64,000 nt of DNA from Arsenophonus sp052174455 (GTDB lineage: Bacteria; Pseudomonadota; Gammaproteobacteria; Enterobacterales; Enterobacteriaceae), in contig JBQMRP010000034.1 in assembly GCA_052174455.1 (NCBI GenBank), positions 133,771-197,770 of the forward strand, given 5' to 3'. A program made the position numbers and the translations under genes. Each line of letters begins with the position of its first letter. Position 1 is the stretch's first letter. Of the stretch, positions 8,737-18,525 are shown one piece after another. The notes under the pieces were generated by a model that saw only the letters and a program-made list of their open reading frames with translations, ran no database searches and was not told the origin of the DNA.

Positions 8737-10735
8737 TATTTTTATCTAACTCTTCCGCAGCAGCTTGCAAAAAAAAATCTAACGTTTCATCAATAGTTTG
8801 ATTTAGATCAATAGTTGGCTGCCAATCGAGCAAGCGATACGCATTTTTAATACTCGGTCTACGATGCTCAACATCTTGATATCCCTCACCATAGTAACTA
8901 CTACTTTCAATCTTTTTGATACCGGCAAATGGAGGAAAGTATTTACGTAACGGATGTTTTTCAAAACTGTCAAGTAACATATTAGCTAATTGAGCAATAC
9001 TTGCTTCATTAGCTGGATTACCAATATTAATAATATGACCATCACATTTTTCATCTTTATTTTTAATTATACGAAATAATGCTTCAATACCATCTTTAAT
9101 ATCAGTAAAACAACGTTTTTGAGAACCACCATCAACTAATTTTATCGGTGAACCTTCGACCAAATTTAAAATTAATTGGGTAATTGCTCGTGAACTACCA
9201 ATACGGGCAGAATGTAAACTATCCAGACGTGGGCCCATCCAATTAAACGGTCTAAATAAGGTAAATTTTAATCCTTCTTTGTAACCATATGCCCAAATAA
9301 CGCGATCTAATAACTGTTTTGAAACAGAATAAATCCAACGTTGTTTATTAATTGGTCCCACAATTAAACGAGAGATATCTTCATCAAATTCTTTATCATC
9401 ACACATCCCGTAAACTTCAGAAGTTGATGGGAAAATAATACGTTTATTATATTTTACACAATAACGCACTATCTTTAAGTTTTCTTCAAAATCTAACTCA
9501 AAAACTTTTAATGGATTACGGGTATATTCAATTGGTGTTGCAATAGCAACTAATGGTAAAATGATGTCACATTTTTTAATATGATATTCAATCCATTCAG
9601 TATGAATACTGATATCGCCTTCAACAAAATGAAAACCCTGATCATAGCCAAAACGTGGATCATTAATAAAACGTGAAACAGCAGACGAACTGATATCCAA
9701 GCCATAAATATCATAGTGACCATCTGCTAATAAACGTTCGGTTAAGTGATTACCAATAAAACCATTTACACCCAAGATCAAAACCCGCTTACGCAATTTT
9801 ACATGTGTCATCGGTTTAGTACCAATACGTACGCCATTCACAATTCCCATCTCAGTCGATAAACGCGATCCTTTAACACATAAGCCAGATCCATTCTGGC
9901 CAGTTAGGATTTCAAGCACACCTTGACCACAAGCTATTTCTAATGGCTCAGTAGAAATGATTGTACCCGGTAATTTATCATGTGACTTTTCTAGTACGTG
10001 GGCACGCCAGACAATTATTTTATTATCAGATAAATAAGTAAATGCGCCTGGATATGGTTTGGTTACTGCTCGTACTAAGTTATTCACTTCAGTTGCAGAT
10101 TTAGACCAGTCAATTAAACCATCTTCAGCGCGACGACGGCCAAAATAGGTTGCCTGACTCTCATTTTGTGGCGTTTCTAAATAATTAGCCATTTTAATTA
10201 AGGGTAATATATCAACCAAAAGCTGTTCAGCTGCCTGACATATTTTCTTATGTAACATTAATGCGGTATCTGTTGCATCAATGAAAATTCTTTTTTGTCC
10301 AACAATATCACCCGCATCTGCTTTGGCTACCATCTTATGCAAGGTAACACCAGTCTCTTTTTCACCATGCAAAAGAGCCCAATTAATCGGCACACAGCCA
10401 CGATATTTAGGTAGTAAAGAACCATGTAAGTTGAAAGCTCCTTTAGGAGCTAATGCCAATAAATCTTGGCTAAGTATGTGACGATAGTAAAAAGAGAAAA
10501 TGACATCCGGTTTTATTTTTTCAATATACTCAATCCAAAGTAAATGATTGATATTTTTTGGTGCAAATACAGGTAAGCTCATCTCAACTCCCAAACAGGC
10601 AACTGAGGAAAAGAAATGATTCTCTTTAGGATCATCTGTATGTGTAAAAACAGCCTGAATTTCAAAGCCCGCCTTCTGTAACGCTTTTAATCCTACACAA
10701 CCAATATCATGGTAAGCAAAAACAACAGCTTTCAT
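8711..10735 (-). CDS. arnA: Bifunctional UDP-GlcA decarboxylase / UDP-L-Ara4N formyltransferase ArnA
   Basis: 674 residues, slightly longer than E. coli ArnA (660). The N-terminal formyltransferase domain (about 1-304) has the 10-formyl-THF-dependent catalytic HGSLLPKYRG and the GETETGVTLH-like loop with ADAGDIVGQ. The C-terminal SDR domain (about 315-660) oxidatively decarboxylates UDP-glucuronate. It has a GVNGFIGNHL nucleotide-binding loop, STSEVYG with the catalytic Ser-Glu, YSVSKQ (Tyr..Lys), and HRRPSI carrying the conserved Arg. Both domains look intact. Its start codon overlaps the arnC stop by one base. The two half-reactions are normally linked by ArnB, which is dead in this window. 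Confidence 0.97.
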   Translation of the reverse strand: MKAVVFAYHDIGCVGLKALQKAGFEIQAVFTHTDDPKENHFFSSVACLGVEMSLPVFAPKNINHLLWIEYIEKIKPDVIFSFYYRHILSQDLLALAPKGAFNLHGSLLPKYRGCVPINWALLHGEKETGVTLHKMVAKADAGDIVGQKRIFIDATDTALMLHKKICQAAEQLLVDILPLIKMANYLETPQNESQATYFGRRRAEDGLIDWSKSATEVNNLVRAVTKPYPGAFTYLSDNKIIVWRAHVLEKSHDKLPGTIISTEPLEIACGQGVLEILTGQNGSGLCVKGSRLSTEMGIVNGVRIGTKPMTHVKLRKRVLILGVNGFIGNHLTERLLADGHYDIYGLDISSSAVSRFINDPRFGYDQGFHFVEGDISIHTEWIEYHIKKCDIILPLVAIATPIEYTRNPLKVFELDFEENLKIVRYCVKYNKRIIFPSTSEVYGMCDDKEFDEDISRLIVGPINKQRWIYSVSKQLLDRVIWAYGYKEGLKFTLFRPFNWMGPRLDSLHSARIGSSRAITQLILNLVEGSPIKLVDGGSQKRCFTDIKDGIEALFRIIKNKDEKCDGHIINIGNPANEASIAQLANMLLDSFEKHPLRKYFPPFAGIKKIESSSYYGEGYQDVEHRRPSIKNAYRLLDWQPTIDLNQTIDETLDFFLQAAAEELDKNNEENWLKN

Positions 10736-11727
10736 TATTTTTTTCCCTTACTTTCGTCAGTATCTTGATGAACACCAACTATTTTTTGAATGAAGTAACG
10801 GGGGTGAGCACGAATATCATTATACATTCTTCCAATGTATTTACCGAGTAAGCCCATAGCAATAAATTGCGCACCAATAAATATAAATAAAATGGCGAAT
10901 AACGTAAAAACACCCTCTACCGCCCATACTGCACCAAAAATAAGACGTAAAATAATTAACAGAATCGTCAATAAAAATCCACTTGCAGCAATAAAACTAC
11001 CAACAATACTCAATAAACGTAACGGAGTAATGGTTAAGCAAGTAAGTAAATCAAACATTAAATTTATTAGTTTCATTAAGCTATATTTTGAATCACCAAA
11101 CTCACGTTCTGCATGGGCAACATTGATTTCAATCGTTCTTTTAGCAAATGTATTTGCTAAAATAGGAATAAATGTACTACGTTCATGACACTGTAACATT
11201 GCATTAATAATATTACGCCGATAGACACGCAACATACAGCCGTAATCCCCCATTTTTCGCCCTGTTGATTTAGCGATCATGACATTAATTATTTTCGACG
11301 CTGTTTTACGAAACAAAGAATCTTGACGATTTGTCCGTCTGGTACCGACTACATCATAGCCTTCTTCAGCTACCTTTACGAGATGTGGAATTTCTTCAGG
11401 TGGATTTTGCAAATCAGCATCCAGAGTGATCACAAGGTCACCAGTTGCTTGTTTAAAGCCAGCCATAATGGCTGAATGTTGTCCATAGTTACCATTTAAA
11501 ATCACTACGATAACATGATTTGCCGAATTTTCAGCAGCATCCATCAGAAATTTAGTAGAATTATCAGCACTACCATCATCAACTAAAATTAATTCATATG
11601 GCTGCTTCAATCTCTGACAAGCAATCAATGTTCTTTTCAATAATTGGGGTAAGCTTTGTTCTTCGTTATAAATAGGGATAACGATAGAAATTTTTTTTAT
11701 TTCTTCAAAATAATTTTGAAAAGACAC
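10735..11727 (-). CDS. arnC: Undecaprenyl-phosphate 4-deoxy-4-formamido-L-arabinose transferase ArnC
   Basis: 330 residues (E. coli 322). It is a GT2 glycosyltransferase that attaches L-Ara4FN to undecaprenyl phosphate on the cytoplasmic face. The N-terminal GT-A domain has IVIPIYNEE, LVDDGSADNS and DADLQNPPEEI (DxD-type metal site). Two C-terminal membrane segments (about 235-300) anchor it. The frame is open. The start lies 17 nt beyond the arnB pseudogene stop (11744), so arnC now sits at the head of the functional part of the operon and needs a promoter in or before dead arnB. Confidence 0.96.
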   Translation of the reverse strand: MSFQNYFEEIKKISIVIPIYNEEQSLPQLLKRTLIACQRLKQPYELILVDDGSADNSTKFLMDAAENSANHVIVVILNGNYGQHSAIMAGFKQATGDLVITLDADLQNPPEEIPHLVKVAEEGYDVVGTRRTNRQDSLFRKTASKIINVMIAKSTGRKMGDYGCMLRVYRRNIINAMLQCHERSTFIPILANTFAKRTIEINVAHAEREFGDSKYSLMKLINLMFDLLTCLTITPLRLLSIVGSFIAASGFLLTILLIILRLIFGAVWAVEGVFTLFAILFIFIGAQFIAMGLLGKYIGRMYNDIRAHPRYFIQKIVGVHQDTDESKGKK

Positions 11728-11743
11728 TATTCTTAGCTCCGAA

Positions 11744-12885
11744 AAATTTTATTAATAGCAAAAACAACATGATCAACATCTTGAATAAGGACGTCAGGGA
11801 ATAGTAGCGATGAACATATGGTATTCGAGTTCCATTCAAATTAGGTAGAGAGTAGAGATCACTAGTGTTCTCTATAATATTTTTGCGTATGATGGGAGGT
11901 CCCCCGCTCGGAAATGCAAACCTGTACCTATATACTTTTCTTTATAAACACTCCATAAAACTATCACGGTCAATAGCACAGTCAACTTTATCTACTAGAA
12001 CCATAACAAATGTGATTGGTATGTAAATCAGGATAATCAAGTTACATTCAACACTTTAATGGAAAATTGGCCTAAGCCTATGGAATAGGCAACAAGATCA
12101 GCATAACGTTTATTTATCTATGCTAACTTTTTTTAATTAAGAAACTGCAATTGCCGCAGGAATCTCAGAGAAATTGTATTTAAATTTAGGTTCAACAATA
12201 TCAGACTCTGGGTTACGGGCCTTATATTTATCAATCGAAACCATATACACCCTAAACCATGAAATTTAAACATATCAGACGTGTGGGTAAGGCATCACTA
12301 TCGGTAGCGACTAAGACCTCACCCTTGGAGAGGGTGATATTTTAATCGCATGAAATGAAAATGTCGTGCCCTGTTGAGAGATCCATTCACTTTTATACTA
12401 AGTATCTGGGCATGATCCACATCCTCAATCAATGCAATATTTTTTCTTTATGCGATCTTACGTAACACGCTAAAATCACATTGCGCAGCAGGGATAATAT
12501 ACCGGAATAATCTCTTTTATCTTAGAGATAATGGCGTTCTTAACAAGAAGTCACTCTGACTATAAAAGTATTAATATCCACATCAATTATGATTAGATTC
12601 GCCTCTAATAAGTTAACCTTATTAATGGTTAAAAACTCTTATTTAATAAGAACTTCATCTCCAGGACTAATTCCTAATGGGCTACAAAAGCATTATATGC
12701 AACCTGCTTTATTCCTAATAAAAAGCAATTGTATGCTGACAATAAAATTTACGGTGAAAGTCTTCTTCAAGTTGAAGATTTTGGCTATGTGGTGATATCT
12801 ACACAGAATGTAATATATTTACAACTGCCATAATTTCTTTATCACCTATTACCGATCGAGAAAAATAAAAAGAAAAATCATTTAT
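11744..12885 (-). pseudogene. arnB: arnB remnant (UDP-L-Ara4O aminotransferase)
   Basis: Full-length decayed ArnB. The N-terminus reads NDFSFYFSRSV against SDFLPFSRPA. The start codon has become ATA (12883-12885), and no in-frame ATG replaces it nearby. Blocks include LGISPGDEVLI, LLEANLIIIDVDINTFIV, and FKFHGLGVYM...YKARNPESDIVEPKFKYN against LKFHGLGVDA...LAPGYKYN. The C-terminus has TQKYYREH, EWNSNTICSSLLFPD and VVFAINKI. Several internal stops and shifts remove any doubt that it is dead. ArnB is the PLP-dependent aminotransferase that makes UDP-L-Ara4N from the 4-ketopentose. Without it the pathway has no nitrogen step. Confidence 0.93.
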
Positions 12886-13110
12886 GATAATTAACCTATT
12901 AGAAATCATTTAATTTTTTTAAAAGTCAGTTTTCTATAGTATCATAAAATAGTTTAACTATATATCAACATGATAATTACCTTTCATCTATCTATCTAGA
13001 TAGATAGATATTAATTTATTAACTCTATTTAGCTATAGAGAATTTCATATTAGTTAAGCAACTTAAAAAATAAAATAAAATTCCTAACCTTCCTTTTAAT
13101 AAAAAAGGAA
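12886..13110. other. Spacer upstream of arnB remnant with tetranucleotide palindrome
   Basis: No coding signal. It contains a perfect 24-base palindrome at 12986-13009 made of three ATCT units followed by three AGAT units. Any old arn promoter with PmrA or PhoP sites would have been here, but I see no clear regulator box. Confidence 0.4.
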
Positions 13111-14503
13111 GTTATTAGCAAATCTAGTGTATCCTGGTCAGGATAAGTTCCACAAGATTCTTCATGAATCTTGTTCTTTATCCTTAAATTAGGCGTTGTC
13201 TATTACCATATTTAGCAAATCAAATCCACTTAACTTATTCTAGCTTTTATAAGTAGACGGGAACAGCTTCAATACCATAAGAGTTATTTGATAGAATCAC
13301 ATTACTTGCGCATTGGCTTCGTATTTTCAGCATGCAAAACCCGATTTAATTAGATTCGGCGTTCTTATCATCTCCAATGCGCTAACGGGAACTCGTAGAA
13401 TGCTAGCAGCTATTTTCAATCTTTCTCCAGCTTCTTCATCGCTGCAGAATATTCACTGAAACCCACTTTGTCAACAAAACTATCAAAAAGATGGTTTATT
13501 AGCGGCATCACAACTCTCTGCTAGTCAAAATGGGGAGCCCATTATAGGTTTATACCATTAAACTTTCTATTATATGCTTTTTGTGGAGTGAAGCTAGTAC
13601 ATCAACTATTTTGTGTAGCTAATGGCTTTAGTGGTAAATACTTAGGAATATTTTTGCTATTGCATTCTAAAACTAAGGGTTCCAGTCTTCCGTAGTAACT
13701 CTAGGAGATACGATTAAATCAACGCGCTCAGCAGTCATTAAAAAGTTATGTCCAACTTGCTTTTGACTTTCAATAACGCTCTTCAAACGCAATTAGCTCC
13801 TTGTTATCCAAGCGTAGTCCCGTCGATAACAAGCAATAGATAAAGGTAATCAGCTTTCTTGAGAGTCCAATTATATGTCATCATCTCGAAAATAAATGTA
13901 GCGTGCATCCACTTAAATCACGCGTACCATATTGCTAATAATCTTAAGGGAATTACTGTTTCAATCTACTGATAACACCATAGAAAGAGATCATGCGCTT
14001 TCTCATTAAAAAACCTAGAGATTTGTAAAATTACTGGTTGAAATGCCTCGAAAGATACAAAAATGATAGCAACTCTTTACTGCTTTTATATCCTTCATAT
14101 AAGGCAAAATCGATGAGTTATTAAAGTATGTTCTATCATTACTGCTACAATCTCTTAACCTAGGTACTTTAATCTCAATATCGTCAATAATATCTGTTAT
14201 ATTAAATTTGCGATAGAAAATAACCGTTACTAATTACGGCATACCCCATCAATAAAGCGGCGTTCAGAATCTTTTTACAACCATGCCTTCGAACACCGTT
14301 TTAACAAGGTGCCTACAACCTACCTAGCAGTATTACAGATGAATTCATGCAGAGATTCCACCTGCAATATCTGATTTCGCGGATACCTATAAGGATAAAC
14401 TTTTTAGGCATATTATCTCTCTATTGTTAAAATCATCCATAAAATCAATCAGCAGGATATGCGATCATTTTCCGAAACATCATATACCAAAACAAATATA
14501 ACC
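13111..14503 (-). mobile_element. IS256-family element remnant, minus orientation
   Basis: Near full-length decayed copy (about 1.39 kb). Reverse-strand frames near 13400-13500 give a version of F.DKV.SEYSAAMKKLEKD followed by LLAFYEFPLAHW, the C-terminal half of IS256-type (mutator) transposases. Part of the RTTNPIES motif is degraded. The inner end matches the transposase 5' region of the other copies. Dozens of stops and indels make it inactive. It occupies the space between ihfA and the arn operon. Confidence 0.82.
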
Positions 14504-14515
14504 TTATAATTAGAT

Positions 14516-14543
14516 AATAAAAAGCCGCTAAAGCGCTTTTAGC
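14516..14543 (-). terminator. Probable rho-independent terminator after ihfA
   Basis: On the minus strand, GCTAAA..TTTAGC arms (14527-14543) with a 5-nt loop are followed by GGC and a T run (14516-14523). It starts 12 bp past the ihfA stop, consistent with the end of the thrS-to-ihfA block. Confidence 0.55.
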
Positions 14544-14554
14544 ATAAAAACTCA

Positions 14555-14851
14555 TCATTTATAAAACTTTATCTTTTCAATCCGATTTTTCAATTTTTGC
14601 CCTGGTCGAAAAGTTACTACTCGACGGGCACTGATGGGGATATCTTCTCCAGTTTTTGGATTTCGACCTGGTCGTTGACTTTTATCACGTAAATCAAAAT
14701 TACCAAACCTTGATAGTTTTACCTTCTCCCCATTTTCTAATGAACGACGAACTTCTTCAAAGAGAAGTTCAACTAGGTTTTTTGCATCACCTTTACTTAT
14801 ACCCAGTTTTTCGAACAAACTTTCTGACATTTTAGATTTTGTAAGCGCCAT
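14555..14851 (-). CDS. ihfA: Integration host factor subunit alpha
   Basis: 98 residues (E. coli 99). IHF-alpha pairs with IHF-beta to bend DNA sharply at specific sites, in regulation, replication and recombination. The DNA-binding arm is intact, with the diagnostic GRNPKTGEDIPI and RRVVTFRPGQKLK. The N-terminal helices follow the HU/IHF pattern. The gene lies immediately downstream of pheT (4 nt apart), the usual pheST-ihfA arrangement. The last few residues differ from E. coli, which is normal for this tail. Confidence 0.97.
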   Translation of the reverse strand: MALTKSKMSESLFEKLGISKGDAKNLVELLFEEVRRSLENGEKVKLSRFGNFDLRDKSQRPGRNPKTGEDIPISARRVVTFRPGQKLKNRIEKIKFYK

Positions 14852-14855
14852 AGGT

Positions 14856-17246
14856 TTAGTCCCTCAAGGAGGCTTGAAATCGCCGTTTTAACGCAGCAAC
14901 GCATTTATCAATAATTTCAGAAATCTCTTCTTCTTTCAGAGTACGGTTTATATCCTGTAAGATTAAGCTAATAGCAACGCTCTTATAACCTTTTACTACA
15001 TCTTTACCACAGTACACGTCAAATAAATTTATGCTAACTATATGATTTACATCAATTTTCTTGCATTCAGCTAATATATCCGATGTTGCTACCTCTTCTG
15101 GTACTACAACAGAAATATCGCGTCGGTTGGCTGGGAAATGTGAAATCGCATTTGCTTTAGGAATAACACGCTCTGCAACAGTAGTATCCCACAGTAATTC
15201 AAAAACAAATGTCCGACCATTCAAATCTAGCTTATTTTCTAGTTCAGGATGAATAACGCCTACATACCCAATATAATCATTATTCAGATAAATCGCAGCG
15301 CTTTGTCCTGGATGAAGTGCTGGATCAGAGTAAGGTTTATAAAAAATATTCTCTAATTTTCCAGTTAATGCTAGTATTGCTTCAACATCACCTTTGATAT
15401 CAAAAAAATCAACAACACGTTTTTCTTGTAACCAATGCTCTTCATAGCGATTACCAGTAATCACACCTGCTAACATTAATTCTTGCCTAATATCATGCTT
15501 TCCCGTTACATCCGGTACAAAACGTAAGCCAGTTTCAAACAGTCGAATGCGATTTTGTTGACGATTTTGATTGTAAATTACTGTAGTTAGTAAGCCTGAT
15601 AATAAAGAAAGCCGCATTACTGACATATCAGCTGAAATAGGCTCAGGCAAAATCATCGCATCAGAATTTGGATGTAGCAGTTGCTGAATTTTAGGATTAA
15701 CAAAACTATAGGTAATGACTTCATTATAATCACGATCAATTAATAAAGTTTTCACTCGTTTTAAAGGCAGAACTGATTCAAAACATGGGCTTAGGATTAA
15801 ATTTACCTGTAAAGGCGTGTCAGGTATATTATTATACCCATAAACACGAGCTACTTCTTCAATCAAATCTTCTTCAATTTGTATATCAAAACGCCAAGAT
15901 GGAGCAACTACCTGCCAATTATCTTGTTCAGCAATCACTTCAAATCCTAAACGTTCAAGGATATGAGTAACATTAATGTCTGGAATACTATGCCCAATCA
16001 AACAATCTAGTTTTTTCCGAGTCATGGTTATTTTTACCATTCTTGGTAAACTTGTTTTATGGCTAACATCAATAATATTTTTAACATCACCGCCACAAAT
16101 TTCAACTATTAATCTGGTCGTGCGTTCCATAGCTTTATACTGCAGTTGAGGATCAACACCTCGCTCAAAACGGTATGAAGCATCAGTATGAAGGCCATAA
16201 TTACGTGCTCGGCCAGAAATTGCTAATGGATTAAAAAAAGCACTTTCTAACAAGATATTAGTAGTATTTTCATTAATACTTGAATGTTTACCCCCCAAAA
16301 TACCGGCAATTCCTAAGACATTTTTTTTATCAGAAATGACTAAAGTATCTTGCTGCAAAATTACTTTTTTGTCATCAAGCAAAACTAATGTTTCATTTTG
16401 TTTTGCCATTCGAACAATTATTGCTCCATTTAAGCGATCAAAATCATAGGCATGTAACGGTTGACCTAATTCTAACAACACAAAATTAGCAATATCAACT
16501 ATAGGATTAATCACGCGGATGCCCATTCGACGTAATTTTTCTCTCATCCAGCTAGGGGTTTGAACTGTAATATTAATACCTTTTATTACTCGTCCTAAAA
16601 ATCGAGGACATGCCATTGGTGCTTCCACCAGAATAGGAAAAATAGTAGTATCAGTGCCTTTAACTGGTTCAATCTTTACCATATTTAACTTTAGGTTATT
16701 GATAGCCGCAATATCCCGGGCAATACCTAAAATACTTAAACAATCAACACGATTTGGAGTTAAACTTACTTCAAAAATATGATCATCAAGTTGCAAGTAT
16801 TTACGAATATCAATACCAATAGGTGCATCGTCTGGTAGCTCAATAATACCAATATGGTTATCAGAAATAGCAAGTTCAGAATAAGAACAAAGCATACCTT
16901 CAGAAAGTTCATCGCGGAGTTTTATTGCTTTTATTTTAAAATTATCAGGTAAAACCGCACCAACTATTGCCACAGCGACTTTCAATCCTTTACGGCAATT
17001 TAGTGCTCCACATACAATATTAAGTAATTGTTCAGTGCCAATATTGACTTTTGTTATCCATAATTTATCTGTTTTATGATGTTGAACACATTCAATAATC
17101 TCACCAACTACCACACCTTGGAATTGACCAGCAACAGGTTTAACCTCATCAATCTCCAAACCAACCATTGTCATTTGCTCTGATAAGGCTTCAGTGCTTA
17201 TTGTTGGATTTACCCATTCACGTAACCAAAATTCACTTAATTTCAT
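14856..17246 (-). CDS. pheT: Phenylalanine--tRNA ligase beta subunit
   Basis: 796 residues, as in E. coli PheT (795). It forms the alpha2-beta2 phenylalanyl-tRNA synthetase with PheS. Domain order is visible: an N-terminal OB-fold tRNA-binding domain (about 39-150), B3/B4 with SYRFERGVDPQ and the editing site, a B5 domain (about 400-475), and a C-terminal anticodon-binding FDX-ACB domain (about 700-796) with FPANRRDISVVVPE. The frame is fully open. It follows pheS by 14 nt and precedes ihfA. It is expected to be co-transcribed with pheS under the phe attenuator at 18315-18437. Confidence 0.97.
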   Translation of the reverse strand: MKLSEFWLREWVNPTISTEALSEQMTMVGLEIDEVKPVAGQFQGVVVGEIIECVQHHKTDKLWITKVNIGTEQLLNIVCGALNCRKGLKVAVAIVGAVLPDNFKIKAIKLRDELSEGMLCSYSELAISDNHIGIIELPDDAPIGIDIRKYLQLDDHIFEVSLTPNRVDCLSILGIARDIAAINNLKLNMVKIEPVKGTDTTIFPILVEAPMACPRFLGRVIKGINITVQTPSWMREKLRRMGIRVINPIVDIANFVLLELGQPLHAYDFDRLNGAIIVRMAKQNETLVLLDDKKVILQQDTLVISDKKNVLGIAGILGGKHSSINENTTNILLESAFFNPLAISGRARNYGLHTDASYRFERGVDPQLQYKAMERTTRLIVEICGGDVKNIIDVSHKTSLPRMVKITMTRKKLDCLIGHSIPDINVTHILERLGFEVIAEQDNWQVVAPSWRFDIQIEEDLIEEVARVYGYNNIPDTPLQVNLILSPCFESVLPLKRVKTLLIDRDYNEVITYSFVNPKIQQLLHPNSDAMILPEPISADMSVMRLSLLSGLLTTVIYNQNRQQNRIRLFETGLRFVPDVTGKHDIRQELMLAGVITGNRYEEHWLQEKRVVDFFDIKGDVEAILALTGKLENIFYKPYSDPALHPGQSAAIYLNNDYIGYVGVIHPELENKLDLNGRTFVFELLWDTTVAERVIPKANAISHFPANRRDISVVVPEEVATSDILAECKKIDVNHIVSINLFDVYCGKDVVKGYKSVAISLILQDINRTLKEEEISEIIDKCVAALKRRFQASLRD

Positions 17247-17260
17247 ATGAAAATTCTGTC

Positions 17261-18244
17261 TTATCTAAATTGCTTAAGAAAACGAAGATCATTTTCAAAA
17301 AAAGTGCGTAAATCCGTCACGCAATAACGTAACATCGTTAAACGCTCTATTCCAATTCCAAAGGCGAAACCAGAATATACATCAGGATCAATACCAACAT
17401 TGCGTAATACATTTGGATGCACCATCCCACAACCTAATACTTCTAACCATTTACCATTTTCATCCATCACTTCAACTTCAGCTGAAGGTTCAGTGAATGG
17501 AAAATACGATGGCCGAAAACGAACACAGGTTTTTTCTTCAAAAAAATAATTTAAAAAGTTATGTAGTGTACATTTCAAATTAGCAAAACTAATGTTTTGA
17601 TCAATAACTAAGCCTTCTGTCTGATGGAACATTGGAGTATGGGTTTGATCATAATCATTTCGATACACGCGACCAGGTGAAATTATACGAATCGGTGGTC
17701 GTTTACTTTTCATGATACGAATTTGCACACCAGAAGTTTGAGTGCGCAATAAATGGGTAGTATCAAACCAAAAAGTATCATGTGAAGCACGTGCTGGATG
17801 GTGAGCAGGAATATTTAAAGCATCAAAATTATAATAATTATCCTCTATTTCAGGTCCGAAAATAACAGAAAAACCAAGCTCATCAAAAAATTCTTCAATT
17901 CGATCAATAGTACGAGTTACTGGATGAAGACTACCATATTCGATTTGGCGACCTGGCAATGAAATATCTATTTTTTCCGTCATTAATCGAATATTTAATA
18001 GCGCACTTTCTAACTGATCTTTTCGCATATTTAATAAATTCTGAACTTCTTGTTTTACTTTATTAATAATCTCTCCTGCTGCCGGGCGCTCTTTTGCAGG
18101 TAGATCACGCAACGTTGACATTTGTAGTGATAAATGGCTTTTTTTACCTAAAAATTTAACACGCACTAAATCTAACTCAGCAATATCTTTAACTTTTTCT
18201 ATAGCTGTTTTTGCCTTCGCAGCCAATTCGACGAGTTGTAACAT
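17261..18244 (-). CDS. pheS: Phenylalanine--tRNA ligase alpha subunit
   Basis: 327 residues from the chosen start, identical in length to E. coli PheS. It is the catalytic subunit of phenylalanyl-tRNA synthetase. The N-terminal coiled-coil tRNA-binding arm is followed by the class II core: motif 2 with PGRVYRNDYDQTHTPMFHQ, the FRPSYFPFTEPSAEVEV region, and motif 3 GFAFGIGIERLTMLRY. An in-frame upstream ATG at 18268 would add eight residues. I prefer 18244 because a GAGGA ribosome-binding site lies 7 nt before it and the length then matches the family. Confidence 0.96.
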   Translation of the reverse strand: MLQLVELAAKAKTAIEKVKDIAELDLVRVKFLGKKSHLSLQMSTLRDLPAKERPAAGEIINKVKQEVQNLLNMRKDQLESALLNIRLMTEKIDISLPGRQIEYGSLHPVTRTIDRIEEFFDELGFSVIFGPEIEDNYYNFDALNIPAHHPARASHDTFWFDTTHLLRTQTSGVQIRIMKSKRPPIRIISPGRVYRNDYDQTHTPMFHQTEGLVIDQNISFANLKCTLHNFLNYFFEEKTCVRFRPSYFPFTEPSAEVEVMDENGKWLEVLGCGMVHPNVLRNVGIDPDVYSGFAFGIGIERLTMLRYCVTDLRTFFENDLRFLKQFR

Positions 18245-18314
18245 TGTTTCCTCTTCTTTAATGACCATTTTGATCTAATCATTGTTGAATGTAAAATTTT
18301 TAGTAATCAGTAAT

Positions 18315-18338
18315 AAAAGCCTCCATTTTAGAGGCTTA
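18315..18338 (-). terminator. phe operon attenuator terminator
   Basis: On the minus strand, AAGCCTC-TAAAAT-GGAGGCTT forms a strong 8-bp stem followed by a T-rich tail, about 70 bp before pheS and just after the pheM-like leader. In E. coli this hairpin ends transcription when Phe-tRNA is charged. Placement and form match that attenuator. Confidence 0.75.
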
Positions 18339-18386
18339 TCGCAGTTTTTTATTTCTTTTTTTTAAAAAAACGAGAAAGCCTAAAAT

Positions 18387-18437
18387 TTAGGTGCTAAAAT
18401 AAAAAAGAAATAAAAAACAATTTTTATCTTTAATCAA
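18387..18437 (-). CDS. pheM: pheM-like phenylalanine leader peptide (start codon uncertain)
   Basis: A 16-codon frame ends CFLFLFYFST-stop, matching the end of the E. coli PheM leader (FRFFFYFST). It has five Phe codons before the attenuator hairpin. The function is to sense Phe-tRNA charging through ribosome stalling and so control pheST. No ATG is available in frame. The only candidate start is TTG at 18435-18437, directly after an in-frame TAG, with no clear ribosome-binding site. It may be a weakly started functional leader or one beginning to decay while the hairpin survives. The gene name rests on sequence and position. Confidence 0.6.
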   Translation of the reverse strand: MIKDKNCFLFLFYFST

Positions 18438-18525
18438 CTATATTATAAAATAGCTATCATATATCATATTTATGATGGTCATCGATAAAATAAAAATGGG
18501 AGATAAGCCAATTAATTTAACTGAG

